From Azolla caroliniana (taxonomy: Eukaryota > Polypodiophyta), in contig JBHGNT010000021.1 of NCBI GenBank assembly GCA_043228905.1, positions 12,462,001 to 12,526,000 of the forward strand: a DNA stretch of 64,000 nucleotides, in the 5' to 3' direction. Shown here in pieces: positions 43,600-60,387 of this stretch (positions are counted from its first letter, which is position 1; every line of letters starts with the position of its first letter). The notes below the pieces were generated by a model. That model did not search any database. It saw only the letters and a program-made list of their open reading frames with translations, and was not told where the DNA came from. A program made the position numbers and the translations under genes.

Positions 43600-45665
43600 A
43601 TGGTGAACAATCAATTTCCTCCACGTCCTCGTTGACCTCGCTCACGTTTGCAGGTTCCAACTTCATTGTAAAGGACCCTCAACTTGTTTTTTATTGAAGA
43701 TCTTTTCGTCGTAATGGGTATGGTCAATCTCAATCCGTCTAGCTCCACGAGGTGATAGGTGGCGTTGTCTTTGGCATGTGTCACCTTCTTGCGAACTTTC
43801 TTTCTCATTTTGTGTTGGTTGTCAAGGTTGTTGTCTTAGACCAATACCCAACCTCCTTCGAACTTCTTGGGGTGCAGTCGATGCGTCTTGTCGAACCGAA
43901 TCCAAAAAGCGGGTGCTTCTTCTTATTAGGCAATCCTTTTCTTTGAGATAGGAGATGGAAACATTGGCAATACAACCTCCTCTGTTTAGTTGAACATCCC
44001 ACCATCTTGATGCATCTTTCCCTTCCTTCCCATGGGTAGACCTCATAATCACTTCTTTCCTTTCTTCTTCATAAGTAATAACCATGCATTTTACCACAAC
44101 ATTATCTTCTTCAATAACAACCTCAATGTTAATATACTTACATCATCATTATAGTCATCCTTTGAGTTAACAACATCTTTAGTCACCAAATTATTTATCA
44201 CGAGATAACCATCATATTCAATATCATCTACCCTAAACTCATCCTTCCTGCACACACTCACTACACCAACATTATCATCATATACATCCCAAACCATCAT
44301 AACATTTTCTAGATTATCCTCAATCTTATCAACCTTAATCCCATCCTTCCCACACATACTCACAACATCAACATCATCATTATACACATCCCAAATAACA
44401 TTTTCTAGATTTTCCTTACTTATACCCTTGTGATAATTTGTGATAATTAAGTAACCCTACATCTTTATGGACATATTTTTGTACAACATCCTCATCATCA
44501 CAAATCCCTATTCTATTTTCATAATCGATATCCTCATGAATGTCACCATTTGATTTAGTGAAACTGTTATAAAATCTATCCCGAAGAAAACCAAGGTAAC
44601 CTAAAACACACAATTCCTCTTCATCACTCTCACCCTCATCATTACCCTTATCATAACCATATCCATAGAAAGTGCACAAATTTTTATCATCAACCCTCAT
44701 TCTTCTCATGGCACTCATTCTCACCCTCAATAATACACTCTTCCTTACTATCATCAAGCCCTAAATCATGCGTATTGTTATTATCATCACCATCATTACA
44801 TTTAAATGTAAAGTTTTCATCTCCTCCTAACTTCTTCTCTTGTTCGTGGCTCTCATTAAACCTATGATACTTGTCATCAAAATCTAAACCTTGAGAGTCT
44901 TGATCCCAACTACACTCACCATCATGACTTTCGTCAAGTGCTTTTTCATTAGCACAACCATGAAGAGCTCGACATTGATTCCTCCTCTTGTGTTTGCAGT
45001 AATCTTTGTCACGATCATAACCTTGTAGATCTCGAGCACTCTTTGTGAGTTTGTAATGATCGTTGTCTTTGTTCTTTGTTCCATGTCTCTTCATTATCGC
45101 ATCCTTCTCGATCTTCCCTCTTGAGTCCACGTTTTTCGTCACATGTTTCTCCTTTGTCGAGTTTGCAACGATCCTCGTAACGACCATAGGCATGTCGATC
45201 TCGATCTCGATCTCTCTCTTCAAAGCCTTGTTCTTCGTCACATGTCTCTTCACAACCACAACTACGCCGATCTCGATCATCTTCATCGTCGTCACCGTCG
45301 AGCAAACCATAAAAAGGTTGAGGCCCGAATCTTGACGTCAGAACCGCTTCGTACCAATCCGGAATTTCTGGATATAGTCTTTCGACTTGCCTTCCCAACT
45401 TGAGATACTCCAACGCTCTATCCTTATCATCATGAAACATCATTTCGATGGCCTTCCTTACAAATGGAAGCATCATGAGCCTCAGACCACCTTCTATTCT
45501 TATCGACTCCTCTAAGTCGTATGCATCCAAGATCACATCCATCATTCGCGATGCCCCCATTACCACCTTGTGTTGTTCACGTCGCGTTAACCAAATCGAT
45601 GTTGCGTGGCGCGTGACACACATGCCAAACGTCAGGATGTGCGCGTCACAAGCACGGACAAGCAC
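43600..45665 (-). pseudogene. Hypothetical repetitive acidic gene/pseudogene, unassigned
   Basis: Minus-strand ORFs overlap across 2 kb: 45665-45015, 45310-44690, 44757-44416, 44387-44091, 44097-43822 and 43808-43611. The first encodes an ordered 60-residue helical segment (ESIRIEGGLRLMMLPFVRKA, EMMFHDDKDRALEYLKLGRQ) followed by an Arg/Asp/Glu/Cys-rich low-complexity tail. Later ORFs are Asp/Asn-rich with two tandem units (CGKDGIKVDKIEDN, CRKDEFRVDDIEYD, period about 102 bp). The last segment contains NATYHLVELDGLRLTIP, which vaguely recalls the integrase C-terminus of gypsy elements. Frame changes occur throughout, so this is a decayed or intron-containing gene, possibly an element-captured one. 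I do not recognise its function. Confidence 0.4.
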
Positions 45666-45690
45666 CGAGCATCTATCCGCTAGTGGTTAT
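45600..45690 (+). repeat. Dispersed ~88-bp GC-rich repeat, copy 2
   Basis: GCGTGGCGCGTGACACACAT through TATCCGCTAGTGGTTATG matches 42275-42365 in the same orientation. On the minus strand it forms the start of the 45665-45015 ORF. Confidence 0.75.
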
Positions 45691-45816
45691 GAAGGATTGA
45701 TGATGGGATTTCTGCACCTATGGGTCGGTTGAACGGGGCCACCAAGGTCTTTGACCAGGGAGAACGAATCAAGTAAGTTGTGCCTTCAAGGAATTGACCG
45801 TTTAGGTTTGACATGA

Positions 45817-45900
45817 TTATGTATTGGATGTATTGGTTAAAACATATCGATTAAATACAGTAGGTTAATAGTTCGAATCATGACATGATTGTTGTCATGT
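45817..45900 (+). repeat. tRNA-like / LTR-end sequence, inverted copy of 41660-41745
   Basis: TGTATTGGTTAAAACATATC and GAATCATGACATGATTG match the reverse complement of the start of the LTR-like palindrome. A-box-like and B-box-like motifs are at tRNA spacing. Confidence 0.6.
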
Positions 45901-46149
45901 CAATGACATGAGAAACTATGATCAATTTTCTCAACTAACCTCATAACTCCATGTTTCTTGCAAATTTCAAGGTTAATTTCATAATCCTAGATCAATGAAT
46001 ACAAGGTACATTCGACTTGACTTGACTTGACTTGAATATTCATTAGTAGTAGATATACCTTAAGCAGTAAAAGCTATTAATGATGTCATTGAAAGCCCAA
46101 ACAAGTAAGTGCATAATCTACCCATTGAGAAAATGACAACTATGTATAT

Positions 46150-46513
46150 GTATCTTTGCAAGAAATAGTTATGAATTTGCAACGTGAAATACATGCTTGT
46201 AAAGAAAGAGAATTAACTTTATAACATGCAATGGAGATGCAAATCATAGAGCTGCAATGTTTAAAAGAGGAACTACATGCAATGAAAAACATGACTCTTC
46301 AAATGCAAGATAATCATATGTTTGAAATGGAAAGAAAATTGTTAATAAAGAGAAATATATGCTTGTAAAGAAAGAGAATTAACTCTATAATATTCAATGG
46401 AGATGCAAAACAAAGAGTTGGAATGTTTGAAAGAGAAACCACATTTAATGAAAAACACGACTCTTCAAATGCAAGATAATCGATGCTTGAAATGGAAAGA
46501 AAATTGTGAATTC
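46150..46513 (+). pseudogene. Two tandem 166-bp units encoding degenerate coiled coil
   Basis: Units start at ATGCTTGTAAAGAAAGAGAA at 46193 and 46359. The first reads as a heptad-like helix (EIHACKERELTL, stop, MEMQIIELQCLKEELHAMKN, TLQMQDNHMFEMERKL), and the second repeats it with changes. A stop after ELTL and a frame shift of one base per unit break the reading. This looks like debris of a long coiled-coil protein gene. Similar charged sequence continues to about 46700. Confidence 0.5.
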
Positions 46514-46559
46514 TAGAGAGTCGAGACTAGAAGTAGAAAAGGATGTGCTAATGATTGCA

Positions 46560-47590
46560 CATGTTAAATTGAAATCTACACTTCAAGAAAATAAATATGT
46601 GATCAGGACATAGTGAATATGGAAGAAATTCTAAGAGTACAAATATACAAATGTAAAAAAGCAATATGAAGCAGAAAAAATTAAGAAATGTTGTTATTAG
46701 AGGGATATTATGGGATGAATAACACAATGCACTTTCTCTAATAGAGAATATTGCAAAAGTCTTCAAAGATCACTTTGCTATGGAATATGTTATTGTAAAT
46801 GCCATTAAGAAAAGGGAACATGTCGGTGAACTATTGTTTGCACAATGTAAAATGAGTGCAAAAGAACTATCATTTTAGGTAGTAATAAGGTTTATCTAAA
46901 GGGTATAACCGAGAATCGAAATCCAAAGGAGCAACAATGCAGAAGGCAAGCATATGCATCTAGGAAAGGAATTTAGAATGTATATCAAGTGATATGGTTT
47001 GGGGACTATACATTCCTCACGTTTGAAAATCATGTTTTGAAATTTTAGAGGTTATGGGGTTAGGACAAAATTATGTAGCTCACGATGTTGATGTTATACT
47101 TTTGGTTGAAACTTAGAAGCATTATGACACGGGCATCTATACAAAAATAACATACTTGTCATGAGACTTGAACCCACAATCTCTATTATATAGATAAGCA
47201 TTAACCAATAGATCATCAGTTTACATATATTAATATTTTTTGAGATGTTGCTACCTCGACACAGTCTAATGCATGATCACCAAATGGCACGCTTCTATGA
47301 ATTCCAAGTGGTGATCATGCATGGATGTGAAGTGGTGTTGCATGCATGGGTCCAACCATGATATGTAAGTAGGTGCTTTAGTTTTTGATGAAGCGAACCA
47401 TTTTGGTTCAAAATATCATGGCCATAACCGAGAAAAGATACAATGTAATAGAAAAGAATAAGAAAAGAAGGGAGAAAAGACGAGGAGAATGTAATTATAT
47501 AGTAACAAAGAACAAGTGGAAGATTGGAAATCAATTGCTAAAGTTAATCTTGATTCTATAATTACATTTAGACATCAAAGTAAACATGGT
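46560..47590 (+). other. No gene recognised; one tRNA-like LTR-end motif
   Basis: At about 47158-47215 TGTCATGAGACTTGAACCC and ACCAATAGATCATC resemble, in antisense, tRNA B and A boxes and the gypsy-A LTR start. The remainder shows nothing identifiable. Confidence 0.4.
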
Positions 47591-47594
47591 CTCC

Positions 47595-49228
47595 TTGCAC
47601 CATTCAATATGTTCAAAGTCCTCAGCCAACTAGATGAATTGCTAAATGGGTAAGTTCAACCAAAATATGAGCCATTTATTGGACAACCTATACTTCAACG
47701 AAAGTAGTGGTTCCGTTGCATCAAATCAAGTGAATAAGGTTTTTGTAGCACAACTCAAATTTAATACTTCTTGATGTATCAAGTTCTTACCTTTTCTATC
47801 TTAGATTCAAGAGACAACTTTTGCTTCATGGATGTTATGGCTATAACTTTACGAACTAATTAATTAAGCTAATTTTAATATGTTAATGCTAGGATATTCG
47901 GGAAACCACTTATCTTTGGAACTATGACAAACCCATGTGGACCTATGACACATGGGAACACATAGTGGCCTTGGAGCCTTAGGTGTTGAGGTATATAAAG
48001 AGGACAAGCTATTTCTTTCATTACAACATTTAGAGGCACTATTGAGACTCTATTGGTGAGGCAAAGCCCTCTCCTTAAGATTCATTATCATGCATCCAAG
48101 GTATAATATAAAGTAATATTCAATGGTATGGGAAACTAATGGTATTTTATGTTCATCGCATGTCTTTCATTTAGGAATGCTCAGTGTAGTTATGCAATAT
48201 TAATCAATTTTTCTCCTTAATTTCACATGTCCTTCATTTAGGAATGCCTGCTACGATACTCGACTCCCTTTATTCGGATGTTTGTGGTGCTTGGCTCTCT
48301 TTGCTCATTTCACACCTTGTCCCACTTGTCGCACTGGATAACACCTTGGTTCAAGCATCTAGTTGTCCTCAATCTACCTTGGTTCTAGCGTCAAGTCATT
48401 TTTTAAAGATTACCGAATACACACACACATTCGGGCTATTAGGGACCCCCACCTCCATATTATTAAAGATATTTATACGGATTTAGACGTGGAAGGGCTA
48501 TTATTGATTTGGAAAAAACATTTTTATTCTTGAAGATTGCTTGTAATGTGATTGGACATATCATTCATAAGGAGGGCCATTTAGGATTGGTGAATTATCT
48601 TTTGTACGATAACACAATGAAAAAAATGGCGAGAAGGACTAATTAAAGTCAACTGAATAAAGGGAGCCGAGGGAGCCGAGGATCGTAACAGGCCATTATT
48701 CGGTTGTCCGTGGTGCTTGGCTCCCTTTGCTCGTTTCACACCTTGTTCCACTTGTCCCACCGGATAACACCTTGGTTGAAGCATCTAGTTGTCCTCAATC
48801 TACCTTGCTTCATAATCTGTAGATTGATTGGAGAAAACAAACAATCCTCAAATCCTAGAAAAACCACACATTTGACTTCCCTAATTTTCCAAACTCAAAT
48901 CTAGTTTGTCATAAGATCTCAACAATTTCTCTACAAAGGTTATGAAATATAGGGACAAAAAGAAAAAATATTTATATTTGCAATAGTATCAATACCATCG
49001 TCTATTCCATAACGCATGGGTGTCTTACTTCCAACAAAGTATGAAGAATTTAAAGATGTATTTGTTAAGGAAAATGTTTGTGTGCTTCAAGAACATCAAC
49101 CTTACAATTATCCAATTGATTGTCAACCTTATGAACATCTATACAAAATAACATATCCATCATAAAAAGGTATCTATAACATAATCATCACAAGAAGTTC
49201 ATAAGGGAACTTGAACAATGTATGTATA
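47595..49228 (+). mobile_element. Old gypsy relative of gypsy-A (gypsy-B), fragmentary
   Basis: 47595-47880 matches gypsy-A 300-540: gag end (FKVLSQLDELLNG), stop, VQPK, then the protease start with a damaged DSGA region. 48955-49228 matches gypsy-A 890-1060 (LPTKYEEFKDVFVKENV, NYPIDCQPYEHLYKITYP). The middle 47890-48950 is unrelated inserted sequence. Copia-4 inserted at 49229. Many stops make this the oldest gypsy copy here. Confidence 0.65.
48245..48815. repeat. Foldback unit with inverted ends and a 120-bp direct repeat
   Basis: GCCTGCTACGATACTCGACT at about 48246 is matched in inverse orientation at about 48665-48694 (reverse complement GCCTGTTACGATCCTCGGCT). A segment of about 120 bp (TTATTCGGATGTTTGTGGTG, 48270-48390) recurs directly at 48695-48815, sharing ATCTAGTTGTCCTCAATCTA. 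The arrangement suggests a small TIR element with a duplication of neighbouring DNA. Confidence 0.6.
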
Positions 49229-49339
49229 TGTAAAGATTACATGTGGAAGCCAAAATGAATAGACTCGGATACTACCGGGTCCACCGGAGAATAGAAAACA
49301 GAACTTAAGAAAACACAGAGATACTACTCACAAAGTGGG

Positions 49340-50375
49340 GGAGATACCCCTTTTTTCCAATCCGATTCTGGATGTACACAGTCGTCTGAACGGCTTTGGC
49401 CCAACAAAACTTGGGCATGCTCTTCTCTTCTAGCAAGTGAATTCATGTTGACTTCCCTCTATTGCAGATAACAGTTGAATTGGCTAGAAAAGTATTCCTT
49501 TTCGCCATCCGACCGTAGACACTTGATCTTCGTCTCTGTTTCCCGTTTCACCAAGCTTTTTAAGTTCTAGAAATAGTCAAAGACGTCACTCTTCTTCTCT
49601 ATAAGGTAGATCCAGCTGTGTTGGCTATAGTCGTCGATGATGGAGACAAACTATCGACTCTCGCCTAGACTCACATTCTATTCCAGTCCCCACACATCCA
49701 AATGTATTAAGTCATGCTTATTACAACTCTGGTTTCGCTCGTTGGGGAAGGGAAGCCGGTGTTGCTTTCCTAGCTGACAGGCTTCACAAACTTGGGCCTT
49801 CTGGCCACTGAACTTCGGAAGGCCGAACATCGCTTGTTTCGCTTGCAACTCTTGAAGGCTTTGAAAATTGATGTGGCCAATCCGCTTATGCCACAAGTCG
49901 ATATCTGATTCAACTTTTTGTCCTTCGGCGAATATTGCGGTGCCGACATTGTTTGTGTCGAGGATGAAGATCCTCCCTTCTTGTCGCCCTTGCACGATGA
50001 TTTTCCCTTCTTCCTCAATGAAGTAGCCAAGGTGGGCGAACTGAACAAGTCCACATTCCTTGGTTGACAATCGGTTTGACCGACACCAAATTTTTGGTGA
50101 TTGTCGGTACATGAAAGACGTTCATCAACCTCCCCTTTTGGCCAACATGGCTCAAGGAGACATCACCTACATGCTCAATGGGATGAGGGGTGTCATTGCC
50201 GGTTTCGACGATCCCCGGTTGTTCCGGCGTCTCCAGATATGAGAACCACTCTTTGTGGCTCGTCATGTGATTTGACGCTCCAGAATCGACATACCACACC
50301 TCTTTTGGTTTTGTGGTGCTCGTCTTCATCGAATTAGCTTTATGTTTCATTACGAAGGTTGGGTCTTTTCCGGCT
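49340..50375 (-). pseudogene. copia-4 protease and partial integrase
   Basis: 50350-50015 encodes protease (VWYVDSGASNHMTSH). The frame change to 50112-49678 gives the pre-integrase region (DLWHKRIGHINFQSLQELQA, CEACQLGKQHRLPFPNERN, HLDVWG). Downstream to about 49345 the end of the DDE core (FCWAKAVQTTVYIQNR) is readable in pieces. The central catalytic part carries frame breaks. It is truncated before RT. Confidence 0.75.
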
Positions 50376-51306
50376 TGCCTTGAGCCTTTCGCTTAGTGCG
50401 ATCGCTGTCAATTTCCCTGTTCGGCTCTGCTTGATTTGGATTTGTCTGAATCAACCTTCTTCTTCTAGTACTCACTTTCTTTGTGACCTTTCCAGCCGCA
50501 ATACCAGCAGTCCGTCACGGCCTTCCCTTGTTGGTTTCCCGCGCCGCCTTGACTCCCCTTGCTTGTGGATGGTCTAGAATTGTTGTCAGCATGTTGATTA
50601 TGCCTCTTGTTCTACTCTCATTAGCCATCACCATTGTGTGTCGATCCAACGCGTTCTCCACGAGCGCGGGGCCTATCCGCCTCCGTGTACATCATCTGGT
50701 TGTTAGGTTGAGTGCTCCTTGACGCACCTGCATGGTTTTCTTTGACCATAAGCATCGATTGCAGGTCAAAAGCGATGATGGTTTCTCCCTCGTGCAAATA
50801 GCCGTTTGGATTGACTCGTACCTCAGAGCTAGACCACCAAAGCAAATCTGCACCATTTTGTCCTCGTCCACCATCACATTGATGAACCCCAAGGCATCAT
50901 AGTTTTCCTTGATCTTTGTGGTATAGTCGGACACCGTCACATCCCTCTGACGGATATTGTTGAGCTCTTGACGGAGTTGTAACTTGCGGGCCGTGGTACT
51001 CGTGGTGGAAATCTTCTTTAGATTTTCCCAGGCCTCCTTCGACATCTTTGCATTTCGAATGTAGCCCAACATCTGGTTGTGCACACATGATGCAAGGCAG
51101 TACAAGACTCTACTTGCCGCCTGCTCCCACGCAGGAAAATCCTTGAGTGTCGATTCTGGTGCTACTTCGTTTTCTCCAAGGATGTAACTCCAGTGGCCAT
51201 GCTCGAGCAGGTATTGGTGCCTCTTGTGCCTCTTGTACTCCCAAGACTCATAGTTGCTTCTGTCCAACTTCTTTGTCGGAAGAGCACCACCCATTTCTCT
51301 GTCCAT
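50376..51306 (-). pseudogene. copia-4 Gag with zinc knuckle
   Basis: The 204-codon ORF 51306-50692 encodes a copia Gag core (LDRSNYESWEYKRHKRHQYL, EAWENLKKISTTST, LRQELNNIRQRDVTVSDYTT). Further down, about 50515-50480, a knuckle-like CWYCGWKGHKE is in another frame, so at least one frameshift separates core and knuckle. It lies after the 5' LTR and primer site. Confidence 0.8.
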
Positions 51307-51392
51307 TTTCTTCTTCTTGTTTGTTCTTGTTCAGGGATTAGGGTTTGTCTAGGTTGGAATGCTTGTCAACAACAAAGTATTCTCAATCCTCG

Positions 51393-51407
51393 TGCTCTGA
51401 TACCATG
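51393..51407 (-). other. copia-4 primer-binding site
   Basis: Minus-strand TGGTATCAGAGC (initiator tRNA-Met) adjoins the LTR end at 51408/51409. Confidence 0.85.
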
Positions 51408-51799
51408 AAAAGATTACGTGCGAAAGCTAAAACGAATAGACTCGGATACTACCGGCTCCATCGGAGAACAGAAAACAGAACTTAAGAAAACACAAAAATA
51501 CTACTTAGAGAGTAGGAGAGAAAAGATGAAAACTTAATTCAAAATAATAACAAGGCTCTATACATACAATATGCTTAGTGAACACTTTTATATAAGTCCT
51601 TAAAGGACTGACAGAAGTCTTGACAAGTCCTTCAATGCGCATAAATGAGCTACTGACACTAACTCCCAAAAATATTCCTTTGAGGAACATATGTCATCCG
51701 GCCCAACCGTTCGATCCAGCTCCTAGTTTCTTTAGCCGATCCGGGCCTCGTCGATCGGTCTTCTTATGATCCGGCCCATGTTGAGCTTTCTTGTCAACA

Positions 51800-53980
51800 A
51801 TATATATGTGTGTGTACATATATATGCTTGTAAATATATGTATATGTGCATGGTTATATATGTATTTAGTATATTTTTGTATTTATATATGTGTGTATGT
51901 GTATATGCTTGTTACTATATGTGTATGTGTATATGTGCACAATTTATGTGTATGCAATAACCCTAAACCTTACCTAAATCCATGTAAATGTACATAGGTC
52001 ATGAAGGTCGTAATTGTCAAATATGGATATATAATGGCCGTATTCACATCGTCCCTTGGACAAACTAGGTTTAGGACATTTTTGTAAATATGTAAAAGGG
52101 TAGTTGCCTTAGCCCAGTTAGTATAGAATAGGCTTTGTAACCTAGTTTGTAAGGTTGTTGCTATTGTTAGAGAGTTGTTGCCTCCATTATATTGTAACTA
52201 TTCTGATAAAATCTCTTACATTGTGTGCCTCTTTGTCTATCTCTCTCTCTCTCATTCTATTCTGGTTTGTGCACTCGGTGATCGTCATGTCAAGGTGTTG
52301 TTGATGTTTCCGCACTGATGACCTTAGTTCCCAACATTTGGTATTAGAGCTGATTTTCTTCAACTCACTACCAGCTACCATCAATCTTCAACAACATTCT
52401 TGCTTCGTCTCCCTTGAAGAACCTGAGTTCAAGATCTCATATTGAGAAGAGAAAGAAAAAGAAAAAAGAACAGATGTGGATCAAACTTCAACTTTTAGAA
52501 GGAACAGATGCAAGACTATATGATAGTCAAGGGGCAAATTGACCCCATTGAAACCGAAATTCCTCCAGAAGGATACAAGCCGAACGAATGGCAAAAGCTG
52601 GATAGGATTGTCCCCACCACAATTTTGATGCACTTGTCGGAGTCAGTGTACTTCACAGTGCAATTGTGTTCGACCGCCTTTTAACTATGGAAAGCATTTT
52701 CAGACACTTATGAGAAGAAGGTCGCCGCCACAAAGATATATTTTATTCGGCGCCTCTACAACTTGCGGATGAAAGTTCGACTCAGTCTAGGCACACACCT
52801 GAACGAGTTTGAAAGTTTAAGCTCCCAAATTTTGGCTTAGGGGATGAAAATCGAAGATGAACTGAGAGCAATGTTGGTCATGACCAATCTCCCCCCTTCA
52901 TGGGAACCTTTTGTCACAACTGTGTGCAATGCTTAAACTGTTGATGTGAAGTACTCCGAAGTTATGAACGCAATATTGATTGAAGCAACTCAGAGGAAAT
53001 AGTTTGCAAAAGATTCAGTAGATGAAGCCTATGTAGTACAAGGTTCAGCTAACCGACCAAACAATTGAGGAAGAAGTTCTTCTCGACAGTTGAACAATCA
53101 GCGAAGTTGGAGCAAGTCCCGGGACAATCAAATATGCAACTATTGCAAGAAACCTGGGCACATCAAAGCCGATTTCTGTGCACTCAAAGCTAAGAACGCT
53201 AAAGCTCAGCAAGCTGGTTAGAAAAGTGGCCGGCATGAGGAGGTCAATTACGTCAGCTCTTCAACCGAAGTATTGTTGAACGACCCAAACATACTATCCA
53301 TTGAGAACCCAGTCAAATCAGAAGTTTTGCTTACAATTGAGGAATTGAGCACATGGCTCTTGGATTTGGGTGCATCCTACCATGTGATCTCTCATAGGTC
53401 CCAATTTTGGCAATATTCGGCCCGACACTCTAACTCCGTACGAGTCGGAAACTCACAACATTGGGCTATTATTGGAATTAGCACTATAGAACTCAATCTC
53501 TCAGGCGGTTCTAAACTTCTACATTAGTACTATACAATGTCTGACATGTACCTGAGCTTTTAAGACCTTTGATCTTAGTTGGACAATTGGGCAAAGACAA
53601 CATCCATGTCGGCTTTCCATCAGGAGGGTGGACACTACATAGGGGAAACCTCTTGCTTGCTCGAGGTCCAAAAGTACATTCATTGTACCTGCTATATGTC
53701 GCACTCAAAGAGGGAGAGTTGTTCCTGGTTGACATTCCCGTGTCATCACAATGGCATGGACGACGATTTAGACACCTCAGCAAGGCCGACATCACACATT
53801 TATCTAGAGCCGTATACATCCCCAAACTCTCCTTCTCCGATCATCAGTTCTGCAAGCATTGCCAATACGGCAAATAGATAGCCGCATCACACCCAACAAC
53901 ATCACCGAGAGAATTGAGTCCACTCAATTTGGTCCACTCAGACGTCTGTGGCTCTATGCCACACCATTCTCTCGGCTCAC
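51800..53980 (+). mobile_element. 5' half of a decayed Ty1/copia (copia-3)
   Basis: An LTR-like stretch ends CCCAACA at 52336, followed by primer site TGGTATTAGAGC (52339-52350, one base from the usual initiator-tRNA match). Gag follows from about 52500, a CNYCKKPGHIKADFC knuckle near 53130-53175, protease near 53350-53380 (LLDLGAS, Ser of DSGA replaced by Leu), and the pre-integrase segment ending SDVCGSMPHHSLGS near 53975. Stops are scattered through Gag. Everything after the first integrase acid is missing. The left LTR boundary is unclear because copia-4 sits directly against it (a TGTTGAG at 51779 belongs to the copia-4 LTR). Confidence 0.75.
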
Positions 53981-55145
53981 GAAGGAGGTTAAAGTGGGCC
54001 ATTCCACCAAAGAGGCTAGCTCTAAAATAGATTAATATATCTCATTAGAGATGAGCTAAAAATTGTCAATGCCCCAACTCAAGGAATATGAGGCTTTAGA
54101 GCAAGATGATTGATCTAAACATTAAATAATACGCCTTGATAAATGACATATGGCCTTAACTAATTTATTTGTTGATAATGATTGAGAGGGGAATCATACC
54201 AAAAAAGTAGCTCTATATGCCACCCCACTCCAAGTTGAGAAGCTAAAGCTAGAGTACCACTTTAGTCAACTAGACTATGTTGTAGTGATGCGGCAAGCAC
54301 AATCAACAAGCTCAAAGAGAGAACTATAAAAATTGAAGTACATGAAATTTGACTCACGCTATTAGGGGCATGTGTTCATCATGGAAAGGCAAGGCAAGGC
54401 ATTCAAGGAGAACCTTGCATTCTCTTATGGAAACAAGGCTAATCATTGCAAGCGACTATTCAAATGTTTTGGCAAGAATGGGAAATAAATGTGCAAGAAC
54501 TTCATTTTTCTTAGGAAAAACAAGAAGCTAACAACAAGGAGAATAGAAAAGAGGCCCACTTCTTGAATATGGAAGCAATAAAACATGTGTGTACCACAAG
54601 GTGGTGTTGGAGGTGACACAAGTGAGGTTCGTTGGTGTAACTAGACGGAAATGAAACATCACCAATTAAGTCGTTGCCCCTCACTACAACTGAGGATGAT
54701 GCTGAGGACCAAAGGAGGCCTATCACGATGGAGTATGGAGCTCGCCCCAACCTCGCCGACCTCCAATTATTGAGCTCATCGACTCCTTGTGTTGATGTCG
54801 GTCGGACGAAGCTATCGAAGAAGAAGCCATCTTGATGAGCATAACCAAAGCTCTCTGGCACTTAGTTGAGTAGCATGTGCAAGCCTGCATGTAGAGCCAA
54901 GTTTATCAGCGCAAAATTCACTGGCCGGCAAGCGTGCCATCGGAATGTCCGGATGAGTCCAACAAAGGACACTCTGTGGGAAAAGAAGAGGAAAAGCAAA
55001 TGAATATGAAGAAGAAGAAGATGATGATGATGAAAGAGAAGCATCTCATCTCATCTCATTCTTCTTCTTTTTTCTTCACAGTCTCTCTATACATACATAC
55101 TTCCTAATCTACATAATAACATACATACATACATACATACATACA

Positions 55146-55177
<32 letters not shown>

Positions 55178-55231
55178 CATACATACTTCCACGAGCTCTG
55201 TTTCTTACTTCCTTTCTTTGGTCTCTCACCC
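53981..55231 (+). other. Spacer and upstream region of lumazine synthase
   Basis: No protein recognised. A GAA/GAT run lies at about 55008-55030 and an ATAC microsatellite (about 17 units) at 55119-55186, within 50 bp of the lumazine synthase ATG and so probably in its 5' UTR or core promoter. Confidence 0.5.
55119..55186 (+). repeat. (ATAC)n microsatellite upstream of the lumazine synthase start
   Basis: An almost pure tetranucleotide repeat ending 46 bp before the ATG. Length variation here could affect transcript leader or promoter spacing. Confidence 0.92.

Positions 55232-60387
<5,156 letters not shown>

Larger units (their letters stand above)
49229..51799 (-). mobile_element. Internally deleted Ty1/copia (copia-4)
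   Basis: Minus strand. The 5' LTR is about 51409-51799 (TGTTGACAAG to CTTTTCA) with an initiator tRNA-Met primer site, followed by Gag, CCHC, protease and part of integrase. The 3' side is only the last ~110 bp of an LTR (49229-49335, sharing AGACTCGGATACTACC), joined directly to integrase at about 49345. RT, RNase H and the first part of the 3' LTR are missing. Possible target duplication GTATA/ATATA (49224-49228, 51800-51804; four of five bases match). Confidence 0.78.

Noticed and set aside
51779-52336. LTR of copia-3 starting at TGTTGAG 51779
   Set aside because: 51779-51799 belongs to the copia-4 LTR (its minus-strand start TGTTGACAAG at 51799), so the copia-3 LTR start is undetermined.
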